A DNA stretch of 64,000 nucleotides from Symsagittifera roscoffensis (lineage: Eukaryota > Xenacoelomorpha > Acoela > Convolutidae), in contig NC_087070.1 in NCBI RefSeq assembly GCF_963678635.1, positions 18,201,318-18,265,317 of the forward strand. The letters are read 5' to 3'. The notes below the pieces were generated by a model. The model did not search any database and was not told where the DNA came from. It worked only from the letters and a program-made list of their open reading frames with translations. The position numbers and the translations under genes are program-made. Positions 1 to 9,780 of this stretch are shown here, piece by piece (the stretch's first letter is position 1; each line of letters starts with the position of its first letter).

Positions 1-664
1 TTTCTGTGGATTTCTCCACTGTTGCTACTACTCCATCCATTATTTCGTTGTGACTGGTCTCTAGCTGTGACGAAGTTGTCATCGTCGGGGGCTCCACGTT
101 GGGTGTTATTCCTTCCTGTAGACATACGCTGGGTTCCAAGCGGCTGATCCGGATTTCTTTTTCTACTATTGTGGTCTCCGTGTGGCTGTTCGTTTGGGTA
201 GTTGTAGTCGTTTTGGCAGTTTCGATTCCAGCTTTGATGTTTATTGCTGTTTGTGTGGCTGTAGTCGACCTGGCTGCTTCTACTTTTTTTGATTTCTTTT
301 TCTGTGTTGATTGCTGTTTGTGTGGCTATAGTCGTCCTGGCTGTCTCCGATTCCCGTTTATCCGTTTTCTGGCTCTTTCGGTTTACCACGGTGATTTTTG
401 ATGTCGAGCTGCCTCCAAAAATGATTTTTGGAAAGTTTGATTGTTTTGATTTTGTTATCAGTTCCCTTGCGTCGGTTACTGCCGCGGTTGAAGTGGAGGG
501 TGTCCATGACTTTTTGTTTTGCTTTCCCTTGGTTGGTGGTCGCTTGTGCCACCTCGGGTCGGAGAGACTTTCTTCCCGGTCGGATGCGTTTTGGCAGTCA
601 AGCGAAATATTTGCACGACTGCGTGGTTTTGTTGTTTTTAACTTTAGTGGATTGAATCCGCCTG
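1..664 (-). other. Asn/Gln-rich spacer after RNase H
   Basis: This stretch follows the RNase H domain of the Ty3 element on the minus strand. The minus-strand frames are open over long runs and rich in Asn, Gln, Ser, Arg and Thr. The pattern YSHTNSN occurs twice, near 255-275 and near 310-335, as an imperfect duplication. It looks like a low-complexity linker between RNase H and integrase rather than a folded domain. The plus-strand ORFs here, rich in Val, Phe and Leu, are antisense shadows. Confidence 0.5.
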
Positions 665-2420
665 CTAAATTTCTTTTCTGCTCATTATTTTAAAGTTGAT
701 CGCGTTGATCGTAGACTTGCTGCAGTTGAAAGTTTTCGAATGCGAGAGAATTGACTGTTTGTGAGCAGAATTTGAGTTAGACTGAATTTTGTTTTTGGGT
801 AGCAATTGACCGCTGTTTGATTGTTTGGAATTTTTAGTTGATATTTGAGCGTTTGAATTAGCCTCTAATAACCCTTTATTTTCCGCGTGCTTTTTGATGA
901 GATCATATGGTGCTTTGTTTTGATTGGCCAAGTTGTTTACAATGACGTTGTAAATCATTTCTAGGTTGTTTATGAATGTTTTAATTGACGCCACTACAAA
1001 TTCCTCATCGTACTCACTGAGTGGTATTACTAATCCATACGGATTTTGTGACATGTAGCCTATTAGCCCCATTTTATTCCCTGCGAGATGCTTAATATCA
1101 AAATGAAATGGTATTAATCTATTTATCCAGCGGGTGAGTCGGCTTTGACTTGTCTTTGATCGTTCGCTTGCGTTTAACTCGCTGATTAAAGCTTGATTGT
1201 CGGTGATGACAGTAAAATATTTGCCGTATAGGTAGTATTTGAAGTGTTCAATTGCCCATACGACCCCTAATAGTTCTAGTTCGTTGACTGAATATTTTTC
1301 CTCAAGGGAGTTTAAAAACCGTGACGCGTATGCAATGGCCACCTAACCCTCTTCTGAGTGCTGTTCTAAGGCTGCTCCTAGCCCTATCTTAGATGCATCG
1401 CAGACGATGCGCGTATCTAAATATTGATCAAAATGTTTATTTTGTGTTATTTTAGCTACCAGTTGTAAAATGTTTTTGAAAGCTAAGTTATGTTCTGGTA
1501 ACCAGTTGAGAGGTCTAATTTTTTTCAGTGTTTTTAGTAGAGACCGTAGAGCTGCCGCTGTGTGTGCTAAATTTGGTATGTATCTTGTAAGGTGCTGTAT
1601 TGAACCCATGAAACTTTGAAAGTTTTAGGAGGCAATATTTTTTCAATCGCTTCAGTTTTCTTTGTAATTGGTTTTGTTCCTTCACTGTTGATGTTGAAAC
1701 ATAACCACTCAATTTGCTTGCATGCGAACTTACATTTATTTAGGTAAATTGCGAGATTTTCTTCGTGGAGTTTCGTCAGCACGGTTTGGAGTTTTTGTCG
1801 GTGTGTCTCTATGGATCCTTTCGTTACCATTGGGACATCGCCCAGATATGCGTAAATATTATTACAGCTAGTAAGTGTTAAGTCCACTGCTTTCTGAAAC
1901 TCTGCCGGCATATCCTTAAGACCGTAAAATTCCGTCTGGAATTTGTATGTTCCTGTAGCATTACCGCCAATGAGACTGAAGTTATATTGTTCTCGTGTTG
2001 CTTTATTCAACGGGATTTGTGAAATTGCGTATCGTAAATCGAGAGTGGAGAATAATGTTTGGTTTGACTTGTCTGATTTCACCACTTGCGCGATGTTATC
2101 CAGGAGTACGTCGATAGTGGGCTTTTGGTATTTGTTTTTATGAATGTATTTGTTAATCTTTTTGGAATCTAAGGTCAGCTTAACTGTTTGATCCTTTTTG
2201 GCTGTGATAACGATTGGGCTGATGAATTGTTTGTCCTAACACTTGCCGAGTTTGATGATGTGTTTTTGATCAATCAACTTGTTTAATTCTGCTTCTACCC
2301 TTTCTTGTAGATGTATTGGTATACGTCTACCCTTCAAATTCTTTACTGAATTGTGTTCTCATTACGTGGTGTTTTGACTTTCCTATACGTATGCATAGCT
2401 GCTGAAAATTAACCTTGACC
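665..2420 (-). pseudogene. pol: Ty3 reverse transcriptase and RNase H, disrupted
   Basis: Reverse transcriptase spans about 2420-1567 and RNase H about 1450-1050. Visible RT motifs are LFSTLDLRYAISQIPL (motif A) and FYGLKDMPAEFQ (motif B). The catalytic motif C reads YLGDVPM where the family has Y-x-D-D, so one metal-binding Asp is Gly. RNase H shows RIVCDASKIGLGAALEQ, a following YASRFL, and TDNQAL, covering the acidic residues of the fold. A TAG stop at 1341-1343 splits RNase H just before the YASRFL strand. There is also a frame change near 1600-1620. The final GLADY-like signature is altered (GLIGYMSQ). The protein would copy element RNA into cDNA in cytoplasmic particles; this copy cannot. 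Confidence 0.88.
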
Positions 2421-2434
2421 CACCAATTTTTAAT

Positions 2435-2800
2435 TTAGTGATTTGACTCGTCGTTTCGTTGATCATTGGGTACCCTGTGTGTTTGTTTTTCCTGAATCAA
2501 TCTAATGCCGATGCGTGGTGATAGGTTCCGTCCTATTATATTTGCCTTGTGATTATCCACTAAGGTGAATGGGGCTGTTTGTATTTTCCATCCTCCCGAC
2601 TCAACTGTAATTATCAATCGTCCTTTTGGATTTATTGATTCGCCGTTATAGCATGCTAAATTTCTGGTGGTATCCTCCGGCGGGATATTTTTAAAAACTG
2701 CCGTTTGAGCATTTTGTTGTAGTCTTTGAGCGATTTTTTTGTTTAAGAAATACACCGGGCTGCCCGAGTCAGCAAAAGCGAATAGTTCTGTTTATGTTCG
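2435..2800 (-). pseudogene. Ty3 aspartic protease remnant
   Basis: The minus strand encodes FAFADSGSPVYFLNKK at about 2745-2800. This contains the D-S/T-G active-site triad of retroviral-type aspartic proteases, followed by strands ending in ANIIGRNL, the usual flap and second-half region. The family acts as a dimer that cuts the Gag-Pol polyprotein. A frame break separates it from gag upstream, and another lies between it and RT downstream. Confidence 0.75.
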
Positions 2801-2899
2801 TTTTCAATTTAACAATATGTCCATTTAGATCGTCATCCGATAGTGTTTTTGTGTCTTTTGTTTCGAATTATCCGATATCGCCATTACGGAAATTTCGTC

Positions 2900-3838
2900 T
2901 ATTTGATACTTCTCCCAACCATTGTTTGTGGAGAATTCAGCATTTGCGATAGGGTCAATGTCCATTTCCCGGCTCTCTATTTCTGTTTTTTTTTTTGCTA
3001 ATCATCATTTGTTTGTCCTAAGTAATATAATTTATAGAGCGACAAACTTTTGCGAAATGTCCGGCTCTTTATTTGTAGTCACTGTTTGACCTCCGATCGG
3101 ATTTATTTTCCTTGTACGACTGTGTTCTATTCCATTTTCTCATCGTATCGCGTACTCGTATGCCTCCTGCGGGCTACGTGTTTGTGCCAGCAATCCTTCT
3201 GCAATTTTTTCATTGTTCATGTGAGCGGTACCCATATCCCTTACCCATTCACTTTCTCGGTCGCCGAAGTCAGCCCGTGAAGCTAACTCTACTAGATCAG
3301 CATGAAATTGTTCTAAGCGTTCGGCCATTCTTTGTTTTCGACAGATAAAATTATACCTCTCAAAAGCTATTATGCGTGTCGTGACGAATATATCTTCCAA
3401 AACAGTCATGAATTCTTGTGTAGTTACCGTGTGTAGTTGTAAACTAGGTCGTTTTTGTTGAATTTGGCGCTGTCCTTCAGCGCCGAGACACAAGAAAAGA
3501 TGTTACACTGAATGAGTTACACAAAACTCCTTTTTCACGTGCTTTGATCACGTGGTTTTCCCAGCCCACTCTTTTCTCCTGATTTTTCCTCTCGGTTTTT
3601 CCTTTGGAATTCCGTTTCGCCGGTTAATTCGACTTCATATACCGGTTCAGATGGCCCTACTAGTTGCGGTTTTGTTCGTAAAAAGTTTCAAAATTCGATG
3701 CCGTCTTTTGCGAATACTGTCATTTCCAGTATTGCCGCCCATTTTGTCCACTCTAATGGGGGTTCGGCCGATGGATGCTCGTTCCCAGAATGGGTTTATG
3801 TTTAGCGGGTTCTTCGAAAATCCTGTTGGTTGCGCCAT
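2900..3838 (-). pseudogene. gag: Ty3 gag, frameshifted
   Basis: The reading starts at the ATG at 3838-3836, which overlaps the LTR/primer-binding-site junction. The N-terminal piece (3838-3647) shifts frame near 3740. The capsid-like core is open at 3493-3140 and shows FICRKQRMAERLEQFHADLV and WVRDMGTAHM, a pattern common in Ty3 Gag capsid domains. A zinc-knuckle remnant (GHFAKVC) is readable near 3035-3070, but its leading cysteines are damaged. Gag forms the particle shell and binds element RNA. At least three frame changes make this copy non-functional. The assignment rests on position, on the PBS and on resemblance to the gag of the element at 62015. Confidence 0.7.
3828..3837 (-). promoter_or_regulatory. 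Primer-binding site of the Ty3 element
   Basis: On the minus strand the LTR ends in ACA and is followed at once by TGGCGCAACC. TGGCGCA is the complement of a tRNA 3' end (CCA plus discriminator G plus acceptor stem) and best fits a tRNA-Ser type primer by my reading. The gag ATG uses the last A of the LTR and the TG of this site. The element at 61758 has the same arrangement. Confidence 0.65.
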
Positions 3839-3960
3839 GTCATACCCCTAAGTCCTCAAGGTATGAATTGCTTTTTCCTGAATCCTTATGGATAGATAAT
3901 CTCAGACGCGACAGAGAGTAGTTAAAACAGCTTGTTAATGTTAACGTTAATTCTCTTTCT
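3838..3960 (-). repeat. Truncated 5' LTR of the Ty3 element
   Basis: This is the sequence immediately 5' of the primer-binding site on the minus strand, ending in GGTATGACA, a typical LTR 3' end. It is inferred to be the remaining U5/R part of the LTR. The rest is lost where the non-LTR element abuts. The exact junction is not visible and I found no matching LTR elsewhere in the window. Confidence 0.4.
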
Positions 3961-4016
3961 GAACTGTAGTTCACTTTGACCGCCGTTCTCCTCCTGTGTT
4001 GTTAGTTGTAGGCCGT

Positions 4017-6091
4017 CTACAGTGCTGATGGGCGGTAAACCCCAATTCTCCCCAAGTGTTCCAAGACGGCGGTTGTATTTGTCTGAAGTACGTCTAGTTT
4101 CGGGTTTTCTACAAGTGTGTCCTTCCGCTCTTTATCCCAGATGCTGCATTGTAGGAGTACGGGTTCTGTATCTTCTTCTCCGTTATTACAGTAGGGGCAG
4201 CTTGGGTCATCCACTTGTCCATGTCTGTGTTTTGTTGCTTGTAGGAATGGCGCCCTATTCAGCCTGAGTTTGTGCAGGATAACTTCTTCTTCTCTTCTTC
4301 TGCATTCTGTCGGCATGGGCTGCCCTCCGGTTGCTCTGCGATGGAAGTGATGAGCCGGGACTTGGTGTAGGTAGTCTTCTAGGCGTGGGTCATCTCTGTA
4401 CATCTTCAACGCCTCTCTCGGGTCTCTGCCTTCTTCGATGGTGGCTATGCGTCTCCGGGCAGTAGATCTCCAGTCCTGGTGTGTGTTGTCTTCTCCTCGG
4501 GACTTGAGTCTCTGGCGTGGTCCTGGCTGGCTCAGTGCACGTAGGTGGCGGTCTTCTGGGAACTGGCTGCATCTGATCAGCAGTTTGGCTGCAGAGTCTT
4601 CGATTTCTTGTCTGATGGTCGTGAGCGCTATCTCAGCCCTTGTTTGGGCGGCTGGCGAGGCTTTCGGTGCTCCTGTGATGGCCCGGGCTGCCATGTTGTT
4701 GTAGAACTCCAGATGAGCTATGTGTGAGTCTGCTGTGAACGCACCCCACACTTCCGCTGCGTATAAACCGCCGGGTCTGATATAATCCCTGTAGAAGCTT
4801 TCGAGGTCGGTAGCACTCATCCCCCAGTCTCTGCCTGCCAACGCCTGAAGTATCTGGTTTCGCTTGCGGAGCTTCTTGCAGGCTTTCTGGGCGTGGTTGC
4901 CGAACCTCAGCTGTGCGTCGATTTGGACTCCCAGTATCGTCACTTCCTTGTAGTCGATGTTCCTTTCTAGCAAAGTTATCGGTGGCTGGGCTTTGCCAGC
5001 TGTTTCGCGAGGATCGAGCGAGACAACCACGACTTCCGTCTGATCGACTGAAATCATCACATGGTGTTCTGCTGCCCATTCGGTGATGACGTTCAGTGCC
5101 ATCTGTGTGTCAGTTGCCGCTTCGCCGGGAGTGTCTGCTGCACCAATCATCAGGTCGTCTGCAAACTGTCTTGGTGCTGCTGTAGGCGCTGCCGCTTTGA
5201 TCCGTCTCGGGAGATCAGCCGTGGCTATGCAGTACAAAAGAGGGGAAAGGGGGCTAACCTGAGGGGTACCCTGAGGGGTACCCTGAGAGAACACTTTGAC
5301 CCTGCTTGTCCTGTTGTTCCACTTGACCAGCGCTCTCCGGTCCGCAAGCCATCTGAGGCACCTTCCTGACAGACCGTGTTCGGCGAGGTCTCTAAGCAAG
5401 CCCCCTCGCCACACTCTGTCAAACGCGGCTTTGAAGTCAATCGCTACGAGCAGCGTCCGCTTCTTCCTCTGCAGACCGTCCATGGCATCCTGGCAGATGC
5501 TAGCGAGAACGTCTGAGGTAGACCGGAAAGGCTGGAAGCCGGCTTGCTTAGCGGGAATGATGTTGTGGTCTTCTGTCCATTTCTTCAGTCTGATCTGCAC
5601 CAAGCTCTCCATGGCTTTGGAGATACTTGGAAGGAGCGACACTGGCCTGAAGCTCTTGGTCTCAACCACAGGCTTGTCCTTCTTCAAGATGGGGATGATA
5701 CACGCCAGTTTCCAGCTGCTGGGAACTCTGCCCTCGGTCCAGCTCCTATTGATCAGGTGCAGAAGGCGGTCTTTGCCTTCGTCCGGGAGGTTGATCAGCA
5801 TGCGGAGGTTGATCAGCATCCGTCCAGGCCAGGTGCGGATGCTTTGGTCTTCCTCAGTACTGTGTTCAGGTCCAGGCGCGTGAAGGGCTTGTCCATGTCC
5901 TCGTCCTCCGTCTTGAGGCTTCCGCGGTAGGCCATGTAGGCGTCTTTTTTGTCGGTTCTTGGGATCTGGACCTTGCTGACTTGTGCGTAGACTCTGACGG
6001 CACCTTCAGCTTTGCTTCTGTCTGTGATGAAAGTCTTCGTGTCCTGCCTGATGGGTTGGTTGGGAAGTCTCGACTTCTTCCGCCCGTCCAT
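4017..6091 (-). pseudogene. LINE reverse transcriptase ORF, one frameshift
   Basis: The main frame is open at 5819-4017 (600 residues); the segment 6091-5813 supplies the preceding linker in another frame, ending in APGLDG, the usual APGPDG-like start of RT. RT motifs in the main frame are FRPVSLLPSISK (residues 58-69), AGFQPFRSTSD (93-103), catalytic AIDFKAAFDRVW (126-137, Asp128), QGTPQVSPLSPLLY (183-196) and QFADDLM (218-224). The FADD catalytic pair is intact. The C-terminus has CPYCNNGEEDTEPVLLQC, the Cys/His-like motif common at the end of R1 and Jockey proteins. Two in-frame duplications are present: MLINLR/MLINLP at residues 1-12 and QGTP/QGTP at 179-186. A frameshift near 5813-5830 separates linker from RT. 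It would perform target-primed reverse transcription. Confidence 0.85.
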
Positions 6092-6134
6092 GGCGCTTAA
6101 GGTGTTCCAGACTTTCGTGGTGGGCGTCCGCGCT

Positions 6135-7121
6135 TCAAGGGTGCCGGCGAAAGACCTCCAGCTCGCAGACTGTGTCTTTCAGCTTCTTCTGAGCTTCGTT
6201 GTACCGGTCTTGAAACCACTGGTTGCCTCTGTTCTTCCTTGCTTCTTTCTCCGCCTTGTTGCATGTCCGCTTCGCCAGCTCGCAGTCTTCACTCCACCAG
6301 GGTTTCGGGTTCTTCCTCGTGGTATTCGGCATGGCCTTCTTGGATGCCTTGGTGATGGCTTCCACCAGTTTGTTGTGCTCCTTCTCGATGGACTCGCACT
6401 CCACTGGGTGGGCGGCTAACTCCTTGACAATCTCCGTCTGGTAGGCTTCCCAGTCGGCTTTGCGGATGTTGAGTCTCTTCTGCTGCGGTTCGTCTTCGGT
6501 CTTGTTGGTTGTGGTGATCACTATGGGGACGTGGTCGGACCCTATCGAGTCCAACGTCTGCCACTCGAACAGGTGGGCACTCTGCGCTGACACAACTGTG
6601 ACGTCCGGTGCTGTTCCGTTGCCTCTGCTGTCGAATCTGGTCGGAAGCCCAGAGTTCAAGGTCGTCATACTGGTGTTGTCCATCCACTCTTGCAGTATGC
6701 TGCCTGTCTTGTCGGTGTCGTGCCTCAGGTCCCACTTTCCGTGTGCGTTGATGTCACTGCAGATCACTGTATTCCTGGAGTGCGGCCAGGCGCTGGTGTG
6801 CAGCGTGGCGTCACGAGTATCTTGTCCTCCCCTCGCTGGTGGCCGGTAGATGTTCCACACATCTAGCCATCCGTCTCTGGTCTGGACGCTGACTCCGATG
6901 TTCTCCAGTGCCGCTGTCGCTGGAAGGTTCAGCTTGTTGATGGGTTTCGTGTTGATGCCGGGTCTCACCAGCGTTGCAATGCCACCTTGAGCTTGTCCTC
7001 GTGCCAGCGAACAGTGGATCGTCCTGTCCCTTCTGTACAGTGTCCAGTCTGTCGGCGAAGTGTCTTTCTCGGTGAGCTTGGTTTCTTGCAGCGTAACGAT
7101 GTCGGCTTCCGTGTCCTCCAT
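6135..7121 (-). pseudogene. APE-type endonuclease domain of the LINE, N-terminus lost
   Basis: The open frame of 328 residues shows LQETKL (11-16, metal-binding Glu), ICSDINAHGKWD (120-131, the GDFNAHH-like motif), GLPTRF, GTAPDVTVV (169-177) and IGSDHVPI (193-200, catalytic Asp-His). These are the signature motifs of LINE apurinic-like endonucleases, which nick target DNA to start integration. The expected first strand with its catalytic Asn (a QWN-like motif) is missing: only about 20 codons separate the upstream zinc finger from residue 1. A short local duplication of an ATCATGGAGGAC-type unit sits exactly at this junction (7115-7155). The C-terminal part (residues 215-328) is the charged linker toward RT. 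Confidence 0.83.
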
Positions 7122-7194
7122 GATCTTTGGGTCTTTGGGTCCTCCATGATGGTGGGTCTTTCGGCCTCAGAGATTCGCAGCCACACTGCCAACG

Positions 7195-7345
7195 GTAGTT
7201 TTCGTAGCTGAGTATGTCTTAGACTGACATGCCGAGACATCCTCTGTGCACCCACTTTCTGCAGTCTACGCACCAGAGTGCGTACTCGTTCCCGACTGCC
7301 TTGTCACAGTAGGCGCATAGCCACTTCGGTCCGGGGTGTGGGTGG
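7195..7345 (-). pseudogene. PHD-type zinc finger at the LINE 5' end
   Basis: The minus strand reads LCAYCDKAVGNEYALWCVDC, then KWVHRGC, then WQCGC. This gives Cys-x2-Cys, Trp-Cys-x2-Cys, His-x2-Cys and Cys-x-Cys, the pattern of PHD-like fingers found at the N-terminus of some LINE proteins. A TAA stop lies between the His-x2-Cys pair and the final cysteines. Base composition matches the LINE, so it belongs to the element rather than to a host gene. Confidence 0.6.
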
Positions 7346-7425
7346 ATGTCGCCCGCGCGGAGCACTCTAGATTTGCGAACCCGTTCTCCTCCTCGCTATC
7401 AATGTCAATCGACCAGTACACCATA

Positions 7426-9085
7426 ACGTCACATAATATCAAAACATAAATGATGTATAAATACATAATAAGTTTTATATGGAGTTTTATCTATCCATGC
7501 CGGATGACAATAAGGTAGAAGAAGAACGACGCCGCTGGCAAAGAGCAACCATATCACAAATTTTCAGAGGTGTCCATATAATTAATTTCGAATCGCCTAT
7601 AGTTACTACATTAACACTAGTTTTGAAAAATTGGTACCCAATAGTCACTACCAATTGCCAAATACAGATATTTGGATGGGTTGCATGGCCAATAAAAGTT
7701 TTAAATCAAAAACTTAGGAATTCTGGTTGAAAGCAATGAGTTTGAAATTCGCCTGCTCTTAGAGGTACCATTTGGCCCAACAATCAGATCCCGCAGTAAT
7801 TTTAACATCGTAGGGACTACAGACAAAAGACTATGGACTGCGAGAAATGTCTGGCGTATTTTTACAGGCTTTTGATAAAACTTTCTTGGGCCTACAGGTT
7901 ATGTACTGTTTTTGAGAGCTATACTAATTGTCATTAGAGGCCAACAACCACAACATGTTGAAAAACTGGAGCCTCGCCTACCAATTTGGTTTCAGAATTT
8001 TTTTTTGTTTATGTAGCAAAGCGCATAATAGATAATGGCTTTCGTTCAAGATGAACAGAACGGGCACACAGCAACTAAACAGTTAAATTGAAGCATTAGC
8101 AAAGTTAACAAACCTTAAAGCAGAAATCAATTCCAATAATTCATGAGTCCTATTCAAAGTTTTGTAACATTATTTCCGAGCTTGGCTTGAGACGCTATAG
8201 GAAAATGCTCATTAATGAAAACGGACGAAAAAACCATATGCGAAAAATAGCATACAATAACAATCGAATTGCTGAAATTCAAAGTGAGTCAAAATGTTTG
8301 GCAACATCATTTTGATCAACCAAATTATACAAGAAAAAATTGCGTTGCCTCGCATGACTCATTGAATTGTGCAATGGAACAAAATTTTGAGTCCAGCTGA
8401 AACGTACGGTCATACACCCCAAAATATTTAATTGTTTGCAAACGTTAAAAGCTGAACAAAGGTGCTGGAATTACCAAAGTTAGTTTGTTCATTTGATTTT
8501 TTTAAAAGTTTTTTTACGGAAAAAATCTCACAGTTGTGATGGACCATACGGCGCAATCGTATTGTAAAACCCAACAATTGAATAAAACGTATCGATTCAG
8601 ATTAACTGGATGGCTTGATCGACCACTTTTTTTGGTTTTGAACTCGAAAAATGGAATATGGAGCAGAAATGGTATTCCTGACTTTCTGATTATGGAAGTT
8701 ACCACAAGAAAACCTCCGGTAAACCATCAAAATTCAACAAAAATTTCATTCTATGTCAACTGGAATTAAAATCAAACAATTTACGCAACAAACTAGGCAA
8801 ACAGTTTGGCCGTAAACTAAATCACGGAAAGAAAACAAAGAACAAAAAGTCGGAAAAAAGGGAAAAATAAAAATAAGATTAGGACACTCTTTTGAAACCG
8901 TCAGATGAGGAAACAGACCTCAGACCAGAGTTAGCTTCGAGTTCCGTTTGAACTACAGACTTTACGAGATGTGAAACACTGCATCTTGGCTAAGAATGCG
9001 GAAACGAGCAAAAAAGATGGGTCAATACTACTACCAACACTGGCGTGACTACTATTTGGAAAAACTGCCATACCATCAGTGCTTA
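7426..9085 (+). other. Decayed coding-like sequence, unrecognised
   Basis: Composition drops back to AT-rich. Short open stretches look protein-like but I cannot place them: 7479-7730 (83 codons from an ATG, starting MEFYLSMPDD), a piece near 7740-7840 with EVPFGPTIRSRSNFN, and 8539-8769. Since a plus-strand integrase remnant follows, these may be worn parts of the same Ty3 element, but no RT motif is visible. The sequence gacatggagtcctcatagg occurs twice, about 33 bases apart, near 9137 and 9170. Confidence 0.3.
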
Positions 9086-9089
9086 GGGA

Positions 9090-9780
9090 ATCATTAGTGG
9101 TCATATTCCATGCAACGCATCCTGAACAATTAGGTTTGACATGGAGTCCTCATAGGCGTCAGAGAAGACATGGAGTCCTCATAGGCATCGGAATATCACC
9201 AACAATGCCGACGAGTGAAATTCTTGTTCCCAACTGGTAAGACCTTAAAACCACCAATCAATCGCCCAGGTTCAAAAAAACTAACAAAACTAAGCATACC
9301 GAATGTAGATGTTCAACAGGAATTTGCTGGATCATTTAACAACCCAAAAAAAGACTTTATCTTACAATCAATCGACAGATTCTCTGAAAGCTCTTCCGCA
9401 AAAGTTGTCAATCATGCGAACGCAACAAATGACATAAAAATTTTCAAGTTGAAACCAAGAACTACATGTAACACCACGCGCAATCGGAGTGAAACAAGTA
9501 TCTTGCCCATTGAAAAAAAAGAGTTTCAGAGCACTGCGATAAAAACTGTAGGATCGGTGATCCTAACACTTTTTCGCCAAACTCATCTTTCATTTGGGAG
9601 TTTACCTTGAGAAATGCATGCAGTATAATCAAGGTTAATGAGTAGTACGTAACTCGGTTTAAACAAATCAATACGGTAAGTATTGAAGTAAGCAATCGGT
9701 TAAGTTACAAAATCGACCAATACAAACAGAGACTAGTTAGGATTTTAAAACAGTACCAAATGTGATAACCCCCCAAATGG
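9090..9780 (+). pseudogene. Ty3 integrase remnant
   Basis: Plus-strand frames show HATHPEQLGLT at about 9112-9145 (the His part of the HHCC zinc domain, with frame breaks). The frame open at 9215-9610 then contains QEFAGSFNNPKKDFILQSID with RFSESSSAKVV, matching the D-x-F...ID-R-F-S pattern of the DDE integrase core. After about 9450 the frame changes repeatedly while recognisable pieces (TPRAIGVKQ-like) continue. Integrase inserts the cDNA into chromosomes; here it is inactive. No LTRs for this copy were identified. It resembles the family at 1-3838 in having a degenerate spacer before integrase. Confidence 0.6.

Larger units (their letters stand above)
1..3838 (-). mobile_element. Ty3/gypsy-like LTR retrotransposon, 5' two thirds, decayed
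   Basis: Read on the minus strand, the order is LTR end, primer-binding site, gag, aspartic protease, reverse transcriptase, RNase H, then a long Asn/Gln-rich spacer that runs off the left edge. This is the order expected of the Ty3/gypsy superfamily. The integrase is not in the window and would lie beyond base 1. Every coding segment carries frameshifts or stops, so the copy is dead. The 5' LTR is cut off near 3960 by the adjoining non-LTR element. The integrase remnant at 9090-9780 appears to belong to a related family but lies on the opposite strand, so it is not simply the missing end of this copy. High confidence in superfamily; clade not assigned. Confidence 0.88.
3960..7425 (-). mobile_element. 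Non-LTR retrotransposon (R1/Jockey-like), GC-rich, defective
   Basis: On the minus strand the order is a PHD-type zinc finger, an APE-type endonuclease, a linker, a reverse transcriptase and a C-terminal zinc-finger-like motif. This is the layout of APE-class LINEs; the R1/Jockey/CR1 group is my best placement. GC content is clearly above 50 percent against roughly one third in the flanks, and the change is abrupt near 7425. No poly-A tail or convincing target-site duplication could be found; the left boundary near 3960 is approximate. The copy carries frameshifts, a lost endonuclease N-terminus and three short tandem duplications, so it is not mobile. Confidence 0.85.

Noticed and set aside
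99-693. Plus-strand Val/Phe/Leu-rich frames near the left edge
   Set aside because: They are antisense to the Asn/Gln-rich spacer of the minus-strand Ty3 element.
3641-3838. A separate small minus-strand gene
   Set aside because: It is the N-terminal piece of the frameshifted gag, placed by the primer-binding site and by the next frame continuing the protein.
3960-7440. Target-site duplication of the LINE (taacgt at both sides)
   Set aside because: Six bases of AT-rich sequence at uncertain boundaries are not convincing.
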